Source of the DNA: Sebastes aleutianus
Lineage: Eukaryota; Chordata; Actinopteri; Perciformes; Sebastidae
Direction of reading: 5' to 3'
Assembly: GCA_916700875.1 (NCBI GenBank)
Contig: CAKAKS010000294.1
Coordinates: 124,001-188,000, forward strand
DNA length: 64,000 nucleotides
Shown: in pieces, positions 44,731-55,925 of the stretch
Position numbering within the stretch: the stretch's first letter is position 1
Layout of the letters: each line of letters opens with the position of its first letter
Notes under the pieces: generated by a model
The model's database searches: none
Told to the model about the DNA's origin: nothing
The model's input: the letters and a program-made list of their open reading frames with translations, nothing else
Translations under genes and position numbers: made by a program

Positions 44731-44884
44731 ACCGTCTTGGAGCATTAAAAGCTAAAGGGAAATTTCGTGGGAATAACCAGACGACCTGTTCCAGATGACC
44801 TGAGGGGTCTAGCTGGTTTCTAGCTCACAAGCATGTCAGAGAGATATTAGGGTGCCAGACCATGTAGGGCCTTAGAAACGAGCA

Positions 44885-45633
44885 TTAAAGGGACTGTTTG
44901 TAACTTCTTACATGTATAAATCATTGCGGGTCGGTGTCCCATGCGCGCTCGCGTGTGGCTACGCTGTTCAGACTCAGACTCCAACACAAACTAGTGTTGG
45001 CCGCGGTCGGAGGACGCGGGGGAGACCGTAGCTTTGGTCTCCAGGGCCGGAGTCTCTGCTGTACTGTGCTCCTCTGCCGGCTTGCCTTTACTCACACACC
45101 GCGCTCGTTCTCACTCGCTCAGCTCGCTCCACCTCTCACGTGCATGCGCGCACACTACACACTGCAGAAGAGTTAGTTTAGCTCTGAGAATATCTAGTGA
45201 ATGTACAGTGGACGTTTGTGCAGAAATAACTGCTGCAGCTCCTCCAGACCAACAGAGGTTTCCCGTGTCTTGTGAAGTGACGGGGCTCCGCAGAGAGAAA
45301 CGTTATCGTCTCCGACCAAAACTCCGGTGTCTCCCCTGTTCCCTCCGGCCGCGGTCGGGAGGCTGAAGCAGGAAAAGCCAACACTAGGATCAGCATTGAT
45401 TCATGGAGAGACCTTCGTCTGGTCAGCTAACATTACTGCCAAGCAGCTGAAATATAGAGTGATATTGTGCTTTTAGCTGACGTGTGTCGCCTCACTGTTT
45501 TGACCGATGCTCGTTCATGTCTATGTAGAGCGAGCACAAGCGCGAGCAACAGGATGCTGACTTTCGTTGACTTAACGGCCACAGGTGTCGCTGTTAACAA
45601 GCAATTTCTGATTCTTACAAACAGTCCCTTTAA
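44885..45633 (+). mobile_element. TTAA-flanked MITE, family 1 (749 bp)
   Basis: TTAA, then AGGGACTGTTTGTAAC; ends TTACAAACAGTCCCT, then TTAA. The termini are a perfect 15-base inverted pair, and this is the best-preserved copy. It shares about 82 bases of right flank with the copy at 15098-15885. Confidence 0.9.
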
Positions 45634-46280
45634 TGGTAAACTTCAGTATTGTTGGCTGCTTAAAACATAACACACTAGACTGGCCCTGCTGTTAAAAGTC
45701 AGAAAAAAAATACATCTTCAAGCAGGAGGAGGAAAGGAAACAGAAATGTGAAATCATGTGGGAGCTCTTTATAAAGCATCTTGTAGTTTGTCCATTATGT
45801 TCTTGACCGCTGTCACTGAACTGAGGACAGGACCAAGTGATCTTATAATCGATGTTTCTCTCTCACTCTTTCTCCTCCCTCTAGTCTCTTCTCCTCTGAG
45901 TGTGTCTGTTGAAACACATTTTACAGCTGCTTTTCTCAGATGGTACATTTTAGATGCAATTTCTGCTGCAGGAAAGGTCCCGTGGTCAATGACAAATAAC
46001 CGTTTTTGCAGTAGCAGTTTGTACAGAATTCAACCCCTCCCCTTCAAACACATCTTACATGAGCACAGACACACAGATTTTAGTGATGCCACTTTTCTTG
46101 TTCCTCAGTGCAGCCCTTCAGTTTGTACGGATAAACGCTGTTTGGCACATCCGTCTTAGTAAATAGTCCTTTTAGTCCCGTTACTTAGTGTCTGCTGTTG
46201 CCAGTCTACAGGAAGTCAGTCTCCTTCAGAGGGGACAGTTGATCAGAAGACTGGACATCAATGCTGTGTTTCCTGTCTAG
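45634..46280. other. Region just past the aqp4 stop, no gene
   Basis: This is the 3' side of aqp4 (minus strand) and would contain its 3' untranslated region. No clear AATAAA on the minus strand was picked out. Confidence 0.4.
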
Positions 46281-46538
46281 TCATACCGAGGACAACACAT
46301 CTCCGGATACCTCCCTCTCTCTCTCCCTCTCCCTCTCCCTCCGCTCAGCTCTCTCCACATCCATGACAGTGAAGAGAGGCTCCTGGGCTGTGACTGAGTC
46401 CTGCCGGTGTTTACCAGTGAATGGTGTCTTGATGAAGGCCTCAGAGTAACGTCTCTTCAGCTCTGGCTCTGGACAGAACAGGTATTCATACAGGGCTGCA
46501 GCCATGGTCCCACCCAGAGCTGGACCCACCCAGTACAC
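46281..46538 (-). CDS. aqp4: aqp4 exon 5: last helix and cytoplasmic tail
   Basis: 85 codons plus TGA (46281-46283). It starts VYWVGPALGG and YEYLFCPEPELKRRYSEAF, as in AQP4, and ends VLSSV. The tail contains a run of alternating Arg-Glu (about five repeats) encoded by a CT/CCCTCT-type simple repeat at 46313-46345; mammals have a different charged stretch here. The acceptor lies in a long CA/TG tract (GTGTGTTAG). Confidence 0.93.
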   Translation of the reverse strand: MYWVGPALGGTMAAALYEYLFCPEPELKRRYSEAFIKTPFTGKHRQDSVTAQEPLFTVMDVERAERREREREREREVSGDVLSSV

Positions 46539-46541
46539 CTA

Positions 46542-46574
<33 letters not shown>

Positions 46575-46581
46575 CACACGC

Positions 46582-46626
<45 letters not shown>

Positions 46627-49600
46627 AAACACAAGGAGAAAAACACAGAATATTGAACATCCTAACATTACACATACACATTTCATAGTTTTCATAATAA
46701 TAATTTATTACGATCAATTAACTATAGGTAATTTGTAAAGGGCAGCTAGTTCTCAGTTTTTTAATTAAAAAAATACGGCTTTCAATCAATTAAAATATTT
46801 AATCGCGATTAATTGCACGATTGTCCGTAGTCAATTGCAAATTAATCACACATTTTTTATCCGTCTAAAATGTACCTTAAAGGGAGATTTGTCAAGTATT
46901 TAATAGTCTTATCAACATGGGAGTAGAAAAATATGCTGCTTTATGCAAATGTATGTATATATTTATTATTGGAGATCAATGAACAACACAAAACAATGAC
47001 AGATATTGTCCAGAAACCCTCACAGGTACTACATTTAGCATAAAACAATATGATCCAATCATAACATGGCAAACTGCAGCCCAACAGGCAACAACAGCTG
47101 TCAGTGTGTCAGTGTGCTGACTTGACTATGACTTGCCCCAAACTGCATGTGATTATCATAAAGTGGGCATGTCTGTAAAGGGGAGACTCGTGGGTACCCA
47201 TAGAACCCATTTACATTCACATATCTGGAGGTCAGAGGTCAAGGGACCCCTTTGAAAATGGACATGACAGTTTTTCCTCGCCAAAATTTAGCATAATTTC
47301 GGAGCGTTATTTAGCCTCCTTCACTACAAGCTAGTATGACATGGTTGGTCACTCTAGCTTTAAAACTGAGCCGCTAAGACCTAAAAATCACAAGTTGCGT
47401 TCAGTGGCGTTAAAACTAATTTGTGTTAACGTGTTAATATCATGTTATAATAGCGAGTGTCGGGCTGTCAAAGAAATGATCAGGTCTTTGATAGCCCTAA
47501 AAAAAATTAAAACATTTTTGGGTTCAAATTGTTTTAAATATTTAAATATTAAGTACATTCAGTTGTATTCACAAAATTAATTAAATAATAATTAAATGAA
47601 TCCCAACAGTATAAAATAGATACAGTACTTAATGGAAGATATTTAAACAGAGGCTATCTGTTGCCATTTCCAAACATTGCTGTGGTAGTAATTACTTTTC
47701 AAAGTTAAATTAATTTTCAAAGTCTGACACTGTGGGCCTCCCTGCAGATAGGATAGCACCTGAAGTGGGCAGGGCTCATACTGGAAGTGTGCTTAATTTC
47801 CTGCATTACATTGCTTTCTCCTGCCATTTATACACCTCATACATATCAATTTAACTGTTTCAACCACGTACCTGAATAAATCTAAGACCGCTACAATCTC
47901 CAAACAAGAAATGGCATAAGTGTGACCTTTGGGCGAATACTCAACAACACATGACATAAAGAGAAGATTCGGTAGCAGTTGTTGAATATGAGTCATAGAT
48001 AACTGTTCTCAAAAACACCTGAGGGCTGTTTAACTGAGGAGGAAGAGCATTACATGATTTACTGGAGAGTAGAAGGGTGGACATTTAATAAGACCTTAGA
48101 AGTTGGATCCAAAAGTGCATGGAAAAAAAAAATCTTTGCAAAGCTACAGATGCTGATATACACAGATAGTCTCTGACTGATAATGAAATATAATAAAAGC
48201 TAATAAAAGCATATTTACCCAGTGGTTTTCCCAGGACCATGTGACCACGGCCGGTCCAAAGGTTCGGGCAGGGTTCATACTGGCTCCAGTGTAGGGAATC
48301 TGAGGGAGCAATCACATTCAACATTACACCGACCCTACTGTATGATCACAAGAGGCAGGATACTGACACCTTCAATAGTAGACTGGTGCAACAAGTCCAG
48401 TCCAAACTGAATGTCAAGTTATTTGTGATTGCCTTCTAAAATGATCCAAATAAGCATTTTCTGATCTGATGCATCGGCCCAAACACTATAGATGACTGTT
48501 CTGTTTCATCTTTGATGCAGTCCCCTCAGGCCCCCTCAGGTCCCCTCAGGTCCCCTCAGGTATTGTTTCACTTTTCAGAAGTTTTAAATAAAATGGCAAC
48601 CACCCTCTATAGATGCAACTGAAGCAGTTGACTGGTTTTCATGGTATACTAAGAACAACATTTAAACACCTTCTGACTTATCATATTGTTACAGTTTTAC
48701 TGGAGAAATTTAGTTTGGCCAATGCCTCATAAGTTTTTCTTGACTAATAAAGTCAAAGACAAATAATTTAAAATGCTTCCTAGGTTTACCAACCAATTAT
48801 TGTTTACAGTACATAAAGAAAGACAATAATGTAGCATCAACGCTGTACTTTTTTATAGGAGCTGGTGCATTTATTTTGGTCTTTTCTACATACAAAACAA
48901 CTGTGGAGTACATTATCAAGATTTATTGCTGATCAGATCTAGCCTAAAATGTAAACAATTAATTTCCCCAACATTACACCGACCCTACTGTATGATCACA
49001 AGAGGCAGGACTCTGACACCTTCAATAGTAGACTGGTGCAACAAGTCCAGTCCAAACTGAATGTGATGTTATTTGTGATTGCCTTCTAAATAGATCCAAA
49101 TAAGCAAACCTTTAAGGTGGACCAGCTATTATCCTTTAAGAGACAGGCTGCTTCTCTGTGTTTATTTTTTATATTTTGAATATTTAAACTGTTAATTATT
49201 AACACCCCTACTGCAGACCATACTCTGTATCAGGAAAACACAAGGTTGAATGTTAAAATATCATGTTGTATATTTAATTTGTTACATCTGATGAAAATAT
49301 AACATGTTTTCAAAGTCATCGTTAGAACTGTAATGCTATTATTAAGTAATCATATCGGTACTTGGTATCGGTAAGTTCCCAAATGTAAGTACTTGTACTG
49401 TACTTGGTCTGAAAAAAGTGTTATCGGTGCATCCCGAGTAAATAAGCATTGAGAACCTTCATCATTCATGGCTAAGAGAAGAACCTGCTCATGGTGAAAG
49501 AATTCAGTGTTGACTACAAACAGCAGTCTGCTGTGTTTTGGGTGTAATAATGACGTCTGTCTCTCTGAACGCAACGGCCCCGAGGTAGAGCGATGTTGTT

Positions 49601-52600
49601 ATACAGCCACAAGACCTCATCAGGAGGAGGTAGAGGAGGGTGTTTGATGCATGAATCTGATACTGAACCCTCTTTGTCTTTCTAGATTATCATCTCTCTC
49701 TGTTTATCTGTTTATAGTGTTGTGTACTTACAGCAAACAGGTGACCGACACACACAGACAGGCCGATAGCCAGAGCAGATGAACCTTTCAGGTCGTGACG
49801 TTTGTGGTCACAGGTAGCGAACACAGTGAAGACCAGCTGAAAGGTGATGAAGAGTTCTACAACCAATGCGTTTCCCGTGGAGATACTCTTATTGACCTGT
49901 GTTGGAAACACAACAGCAGCATAAATACAAAATCAGATCTGAATGGCCCTTTTACACCTTGTATTAAGATCTGATCTGTATCTGGATATAAGACATGCAG
50001 AACACATTGCAGTGATACAGTAACTAGAAATAAAAAAGGGTTAGGGTTAAGGTTGAATAATCATCAAGAAAACAGCACCCTTGTCATAAGTAAATATGTG
50101 TTATGTGTTGTAATTATTGAATTCATTAGTAGAAAATGGTCTTTGAGTATATCTATTTATATAACTATCTATTATATTATATTCCTGTATTCACACATAC
50201 ATTACAGGGCGGCTGTGGCTCAGAAGTAGAGCAGGTTTCCCACCAAGGTCAGCGTTCTGATCCCTGGCTCCTCCGGTCCACATGTCAAAGTGTCCTTGAG
50301 CAAGATACTGAACCCCTTGCTCGGTGTGCGAATGAGTATTTAGATTAGATCCTGATCATCAGAACATCCTGCTGTATTGTAGAAGACTTGAAACTAGCGA
50401 TTGAGACCATAAACTTATGTTTAGTTTACTGAGGTAATATATCAAGAGAGAAGTAGGCTCATTTTCTCATAGACTTCTATACAACCAGAGGAGTCGCCCC
50501 CTGCTGGCTGGTAGAGAGAATGCAGGTTTAAGGTACTTCAGCATTGGCTTCACTTCTCAGAACCGGAGGTTGCCGCCTGATATTAACGTTCTAACCATCC
50601 ACCTCTATGGTTACGTTTTGGTAAGGTTCATGGTTTGGGTTAATAATAAGGACGCAACGACACCGATACTGTCCTCATGTTCTCATACTCGTAATTATAA
50701 AACTGCTCCGATGCAACTGCACCTGATGACACTTTACGCTAATGTGATGTTAACTGACAAGATTAGTGCCTTACATGCAGAGGTGCTGTGGTTCAAGTCC
50801 CTAACAAGCTGCCCAGCTGCAACAACGATCCCAGTGTGAATGTGTGTGTGAATGGGTGAATGCTGACATGTAGTGTAAAAACGCTTTGATTGGGCTAAAG
50901 ACTAGAAAGAAGATAAATAAATGCAAGTCTATTTACCATTTACCATTTCAGTTACTACACCGTCTTTATCCATTTATTATTGAGGTCAAGTTATCTGACA
51001 TGTCAGCGGTTTCATGGCTTAAAGGGACTGTTTGTAAGATTCAGAAATTGTTTGTTAACAGCAACACCTGTGGCCGTTAAGTCAACGAAAGTCAGCGTCC
51101 TGTTTCTCGTGCTCGTGCTTGCTCTACATAGACATGAACGAGCATCGCTCAAAACAGTGAGGCGACACACGTCAGCTAAAACCACAATATCACTCTATAT
51201 TTCAGCTGCTTGGCAGTAATGTTAGCTGACCAGACGAAGGTCTCTCCATGAATCAATGCTGATCCTAGTGTTGGCTTTTCCTGCTTCAGCCTCCCGACCG
51301 CGGCCAGAGGGAACAGGGGAGACACCGGAGTTTTGGTCGGAGACGATAACGTTTCTCGCTGCGGAACCCAACGGGAAACCTCTGTTAGTCTGGAGGAGCT
51401 GCAGCATTTATTTCTGCACAAACGTCCACTGTACATTCACTAGATATTCTCAGAGCTAAACGGAAAGAGCGAAAGAGCGAGAACGAGCGCGGTGTGTGAT
51501 TGAAGCAAGCAGGCAGAGGAGCAGAGTACAGCAGAGACTCCGGCCCTGGAGACCAAAGCTACGGTCTCCGCCAACACTGATTTGCAAGACGGGCTTCACT
51601 AGATAGAACTTTGTGGTTTTGGTGCTTCCATGTAGTTTGTGTTGGAGTCTGAGTCTGAACAGCGTAGCCACACGCGAGCGCGCATGGGACACCGACCCGC
51701 AATGATTTATATGCATAAGAAGTTACAAACAGTCCCTTTAAGGCTGTAACCTGTGAGCGAGATTTCCATCAGCCACTTTGGTACAGGCATAACCTTCAGA
51801 CAGTCTGTTCTATTCTAAACATTACTGTCAGGATTACAAAATTAGACTTGATCCAGTAATCTCTGTTAATGTTTGATGAAAAAATAGATTAATTGCAAGT
51901 GTTTGCATGGAACTAATCCCATCAATAGTGATTGTAAATTAATAAAAAAAAAAAAAAAAACAGATACCCTGAGTCACGTTAAAGGGGACATATCATGAAA
52001 AACTCCCTTTTCAGTGCTTGTGCTCATACAACTGGGTACCTGGAGTTCCTACCAACCCGCAAACTGTGAAATAAGACGACACAGTCAGTTTGTTGTGGGC
52101 TGTCTAGATCAGAAAACATGTGATTAAACAAGCCAATCAGATGTGGCTCCCCTTCCTATGTCACATGCAGCCTCATTAGAATATACTGCCAGCAGCTGGA
52201 GAGAACTACCTTTGCAAAGGTGCACCATGTTTTTCTTTCTAGCCAATCAGAGCAGACTGGGCTTTTTCAGGAGGAGGTCTTAAAGAGACAGGAGCTGAAA
52301 CGGAGCGTTTCAGACAGAGGGTGAATACGGGAATATTCAGACAGACAGGAAGAGAAAAATAATGTGTTTTTTGAACATTAAAGTATGTAAACATGTTCTA
52401 GTAGAAACCCAAAATACAAGTATGAACCTGAAAAGAAGCATATGTCCCCTTTAACTTTTGAGAATGTAATGTATTATCAGTAGAATAGAAAATATCTACT
52501 CTCAGAGATGAATGAATAAGGTGGCAACATTACTGTAAAATATGGAGTTAATTGTTAGTAATAGCTTAAAAAGAAAAACAAACAAACCGTGGTCACCCCC

Positions 52601-54896
52601 ATGCCCCCCCTAACAGAGGCTGGGGTGATGCCGTACAGGACAGCAGCCCCCACTACGGCTCCCAAGCACTGGGCCAACAGGTAGAAGACCGCTTTACCCA
52701 GACTGAGCTTTCTGGTCACCACCATGGCCGCCGTGACCGCAGGGTTAATATGAGCGCCGCTGATGTGGCCGAAGCACTGCACCATGGTGGTGATGCTCAG
52801 GCCGAAGCAGAGCGAGATGAGCACCAGGTCAGGGGGACGGGGATCCTCCTCAACAGCCCCCCAGTTGATGGTTGACCCGAGGCTGAGCAGGACAAAGAGC
52901 AGCATGGCGAAGAACTCGGCCCCCACGCAGCGCCAGAACTCCTGAGTCCAGATCCCCTTGAAGGCAGACATGGCTTTGTCTCGAGAGCAGCGAGACGGAG
53001 GCCAGAACTGACAGTGTGGTGTACGGCAGGGGAAGCAACACCTCCTGGAAGGGATGACAGGAGGGCCAAAAATCAATGAGAAGAGAATGAAGGTATGGGC
53101 CTTTAACCCCTAAATGGAAAAATAGCCATAATCATAACACATGAAGTCAAAAAATAAATTCCTACAACTGCTGGAGGGTTTTGTCACTTTAACGTTAACA
53201 TGTATAATTTGCTGAAACGTCTGTCGTTTTTCAACGGAAGGGCGGTCTACAATTCTTAATCAAAATGCAGATTTCAAAAATCAATTGCTCTACATTGTTG
53301 ATGCAGTAACATCATGTTGGTGGGATATTTTCACCACTTTATTTTGCTGTCGGACGGACCTTTCCGATGGGGAGCTGAACTGAAAGTTTCACTTTTCAGT
53401 TAAAGGTCCCATATTGTGCTCATTTTCAGGTTCATACTTGTATTTTGTGTTTCTACTAGACCATGTTTACATGCTGTAATGTTCAAAATGTATTTTCCTC
53501 ATACTGTCTTTCTGAATATACCTGTAGTTACTTTCCGTCTGAAACGCTCTGTTTTAGTGCATTTCGACGGAATTGCAACGGAATTGCGTTGCTAGGCAAC
53601 AGTTTGGGTCCATGTTTACTTCCTGTCAGCTGATGTCATTCACATCCACTGCAACAGGAAATAAACTGGGACCCATTTAGAATGTTTACATTTAAAACTT
53701 TGAAATGGTCTAAATATTGTAGATTTGTGACATCACAAATGGACAGAAGTCCTGACGGCTTGTTTCAAAAGCTAGAACTTAAAAAGGTTTATAGAACTTA
53801 AACCTGCTTTATAATATAAAAGCCATGAAAATGTAATTTTTTTACCATATGGGACTTTTAAGTTTGTGATGAGACACCGGAACGTCACCACAGCACATGG
53901 TTTACATACATGCTGTAATGCCTGATATGTCCATGACACACATGATCCTATCCGTCTCTTTTATCAAGAGCCCCAAACTGCTTTTATTGTAGATTATAGT
54001 AGTTTCTTTGTCCCTTTGATTCTAATGGGAACAATGTTATACCATTGCAAGTCCAAGAATTTCACACAATAACTGTGGGCCCCCTTGTCACTTTTGTAGT
54101 GCATGCCTGGGAGCACAAACACAATGCTACTCAAACTTTGGGTTTATCCCCTAACTTTTCTTTGCATTTGCCCTTTAGTTTTTTACCTGTCTTGTTTTAT
54201 TTTCTTAAATCAATTTACTACATTCTCTATATAAATAATACAAATGAAATAGTATGTATTATTATAATACTACTAGTACTTGTCATAGTAGCAGCAGGAG
54301 CACTACTAGTAGGAGTAGTAGCAAGAGTAGTCACCTGCATCTTTCCATGATGAGGTCAGTACAGGTAGGGTCATATCCCAAGTTAATACATGTATCAAAT
54401 GATCATGTGGGTTATAGTTGTTCCTTTAAAGATGTCAAGTTGTCATTAACTATAGGCCTCCATTTAAAACACAGCATTACATTGAGTCAGTGATTCATCT
54501 TGCCTGTTTGTGCTCGAAGGTTTACCACTGTGTGATAAAAGGAGGCAGAGAGTCACCCACAGTTAAAACTACAACAATACTCCAGAAGAAGAAAAAAAAA
54601 TGAATGAATTTATATATAACCCACTCCTTACAACTGTCAAATCCAAAAAGCCATGAACCATGAACTAACTTATATATTAATATATACACTAATACTAATA
54701 TATTAATATAATACGAAGATAATATAAGACTTTTCGATTTTTTAGCAAGGCTGTTTGCTCTCTATCATACAGGCGCAATGCTAAAAACAATCGGAACCGC
54801 AGCGTTTGGTAGTGTCTGGCTGCCTTCCCCAGCTCCTGTGCGTCTTTACGCGTGTACTCACCGCAGGCGCTCCAGAGCCCTGCCGCTCTCAGTCAT
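46281..54896 (-). CDS. aqp4: Aquaporin-4, whole gene, five coding exons
   Basis: Coding exons on the minus strand: 54862-54896, 52588-53044, 49732-49896, 48219-48299 and 46281-46538; all splice sites are GT-AG and all phases agree, giving 331 residues. The product is a water channel of the plasma membrane: six membrane helices, two NPA pore loops (INPAV in the second exon, MNPAR in the fourth) and the SGAHINPA and GHLFA blocks. Residues after the second methionine (SAFKGIWTQEFW) and the STINWG and MVQCFGHISG segments match AQP4 rather than AQP1. Internal exon lengths of 165 and 81 are those known for this gene. The C-terminus ends SSV, the PDZ-binding tail that anchors AQP4 to syntrophin in mammals. 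Introns hold MITEs, a SINE and microsatellites. Confidence 0.96.
46540..46624. repeat. CA microsatellite at the aqp4 exon 5 acceptor
   Basis: A CA run with CACACGCACACG variants that abuts the splice acceptor of aqp4 exon 5. On the minus strand it is a TG-rich stretch in place of a normal pyrimidine tract. Confidence 0.9.
46750..47420. repeat. Dispersed repeat in aqp4 intron, inverted partner at 57330-57480
   Basis: The part at about 47140-47290 (GGGTACCCATAGAACCC, GGTCAGAGGTCAAGGGACC) is the reverse complement of 57330-57470. The upstream part has AATCGCGATTAAT palindromes. A non-coding fish interspersed repeat. Confidence 0.75.
48219..48299 (-). CDS. aqp4: aqp4 exon 4: second NPA loop
   Basis: 81 bases, 27 codons, acceptor CCTCAG and donor TGG|GTAAAT. 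It encodes IPYTGASMNPARTFGPAVV and WENHW. The arginine after NPA is the selectivity-filter residue. Confidence 0.95.
48322..48455. repeat. Direct repeat, copy 1, in aqp4 intron
   Basis: About 130 bases nearly identical to 48969-49105 (ACATTACACCGACCCTACTG onward), 647 bases apart in the same intron. Confidence 0.88.
48515..48562. repeat. 10-bp GTCCCCTCAG minisatellite
   Basis: Four to five copies of a 10-base unit. Confidence 0.85.
48969..49105. repeat. Direct repeat, copy 2, in aqp4 intron
   Basis: Partner of 48322-48455; this copy begins right after CCCCA and differs at a few positions (e.g. GGACTCTG against GGATACTG). Confidence 0.88.
49732..49896 (-). CDS. aqp4: aqp4 exon 3: helices 4 and 5
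   Basis: 165 bases, 55 codons, acceptor CCAACACAG and donor GCT|GTAAGT. It encodes VNKSIS and the membrane segment VVELFITFQLVFTVFATCD, then GHLFA; the His is the expected pore-filter residue. NKS is an N-glycosylation sequon in the extracellular loop. Confidence 0.95.
50207..50948 (+). mobile_element. tRNA-derived SINE split by another repeat
   Basis: The head at 50207-50350 (GGCGGCTGTGGCTCAGAAG, CTGGCTCCTCCGG, GTCCTTGAGCAAGATACTG) and tail at about 50826-50948 (GCTGACATGTAGTGTAAA, CATTTACCATTT) match the intact SINE at 44441-44730. The ~475 bases between look like a different dispersed repeat (CCAGAGGAGTCGCCCCCTG). This is a nested insertion in the aqp4 intron. Confidence 0.72.
51019..51741 (-). 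mobile_element. TTAA-flanked MITE, family 1 (723 bp), inverted
   Basis: Inverted relative to the copies at 15098 and 44885. TTAA at both edges, ends AGGGACTGTTTGTAA and GTTACAAACAGTCCCT. Its flanks are unrelated to those of the other copies. Confidence 0.88.
51979..52454. mobile_element. TTAA-flanked MITE, family 3 (476 bp)
   Basis: TTAA-AGGGGACATATCATG at the left, CATATGTCCCCT-TTAA at the right. Inverted termini of about 11 bases; no coding content. It lies 134 bases downstream of aqp4 exon 2 in its intron. Confidence 0.85.
52588..53044 (-). CDS. aqp4: aqp4 exon 2: second start site, helices 1-3, first NPA
   Basis: 457 bases, acceptor CCCTTCCAG and donor ACG|GTTTGT. In frame from exon 1 it reads RRCCFPC then, 24 codons on, a second ATG (52969-52971) at SAFKGIWTQEFW. 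The Cys-rich CCFPC lies where mammalian M1-AQP4 has the two palmitoylated cysteines that block square-array formation. It then encodes EFFAMLLFVLLSLGSTINWG, LCFGLSITTMVQCFGHISG and AHINPAV. Translation from the second ATG would give a shorter M23-type protein of 295 residues. Confidence 0.95.
53045..54861. other. aqp4 intron 1, no exon
   Basis: Contains the family 2 MITE at 53400-53861 and a CTACTAGTAG-type trinucleotide-like patch (54260-54330). Nothing coding was recognised. Confidence 0.55.
53400..53861. mobile_element. TTAA-flanked MITE, family 2 (462 bp)
   Basis: TTAA-AGGTCCCATATTGTG at the left, CCATATGGGACT-TTTAA at the right. A homologous copy is at 59380-59906, and a fragment lies near 21165-21230. 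Confidence 0.85.
54862..54896 (-). CDS. aqp4: aqp4 exon 1: start of the long (M1-type) isoform
   Basis: ATG at 54894-54896 (minus strand), eleven codons MTESGRALERL plus two bases, donor CG|GTGAGT. It joins in frame to exon 2 at 53044. The position, length and basic character correspond to the first coding exon of mammalian M1-AQP4. The exon is too short for ordinary reading-frame searches and was found by matching phase and the TATA box. Confidence 0.85.
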
Positions 54897-54922
54897 GACT
54901 CCACCAGCCTGCTGGATGCTCC

Positions 54923-54935
54923 GCTCTTTTATAGC
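54923..54935 (-). promoter_or_regulatory. aqp4: TATA box of aqp4
   Basis: CTATAAAAGAGCG on the minus strand, about 37 bases from the T of TATA to the first ATG. Transcription about 30 bases below a TATA box would leave an untranslated leader of fewer than 10 bases. Confidence 0.7.
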
Positions 54936-55159
54936 GGGGGGTTTGTGCGTGCGTGCGCTTGTACTGTATGTGTCAGGCTGGGGGTTTAACCTGGTGGTCT
55001 GACCTGGATTGGATCGGATCGGATGAGAAGAGAGGAACCATCAGAAAAATAAAATGACTGTGGAGGGACTCTGTTCATGGATTATAATAATATGATAATT
55101 TGATCATATTGGTTCGAATACTTTTTTTTTTTTTTTTTGCAAAAAGCTACTCGCCAGAC
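54936..55159. other. aqp4 upstream region, no gene
   Basis: Includes GATCGGATCGGAT repeats at about 55010-55025 and a poly-T run at 55122-55139. Confidence 0.5.
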
Positions 55160-55925
55160 CAGTGCAATAAGAATAAATTTAGTTATTGCACTAGAATGAA
55201 TGTAGTTATTGCATTGGAATAAATGTAGTTATTACACTAGAATAAATTAATACATGTAGTTATTGCACTAATATAAATGTAGTTATTGCATTAGAATAAA
55301 TGTAGTTATTGCATTAGAATAAATATAGTTATGGCAATAGAATAAATGTAGATATTGCACTAGAATAAATTGAATTATTGCACTAGAATAAAGGTAGTTA
55401 TTGCACTAGAGAAAATGTAGTTATTGCACTAGAATACATGTAATTATTGCACTAGAATAAATGTAATTATTGCACTAGAATAAATGTAGTTATTGCACTA
55501 GAATAAATGTAGTTATTGCATTGGAATAAATGTAGTTATTGTACTAGAATAAATGAAGTTATTACACTAGCATAAATGTAGATATTGCACTAGAATAAAT
55601 TGAATTATTGCACTAGAATAAAGGTAGTTATTGCACTAGAGAAAATGTAGTTATTGCACTAGAATAAATGTAATTATTGCACTAGAATAAATGTAATTAT
55701 TGCACTAGAATAAATGTAGTTATTGTACTAGAATAAATGAAGTTATTACACTAGCATAACTGTAGTTATTGCACTAGAATAAATGTAGTTATTGCACTAG
55801 AATAAATGTAGTTATTGCATTAGAATAAATGTATTTATTTCACTAGAATAAATGTATTTATTGCACTAGAATAAATGTATTTATTGCACTAGAATGAATG
55901 TAGTTATTGCACTAGAATACATACA
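55160..55925. repeat. 23-bp minisatellite, about 33 copies
   Basis: Unit TAGAATAAATGTAGTTATTGCAC in form, with single-base variants (ATTGGAATAAAT, AGATATTGCA, GAAGTTATTACA). Variant blocks recur in the same order at about 55335-55480 and 55575-55720, showing that multi-unit segments were copied. Confidence 0.95.

Noticed and set aside
54778..55002. 74-codon + strand frame over the aqp4 first exon
   Set aside because: Overlaps the TATA box and start of aqp4 on the opposite strand; no motif and no context.
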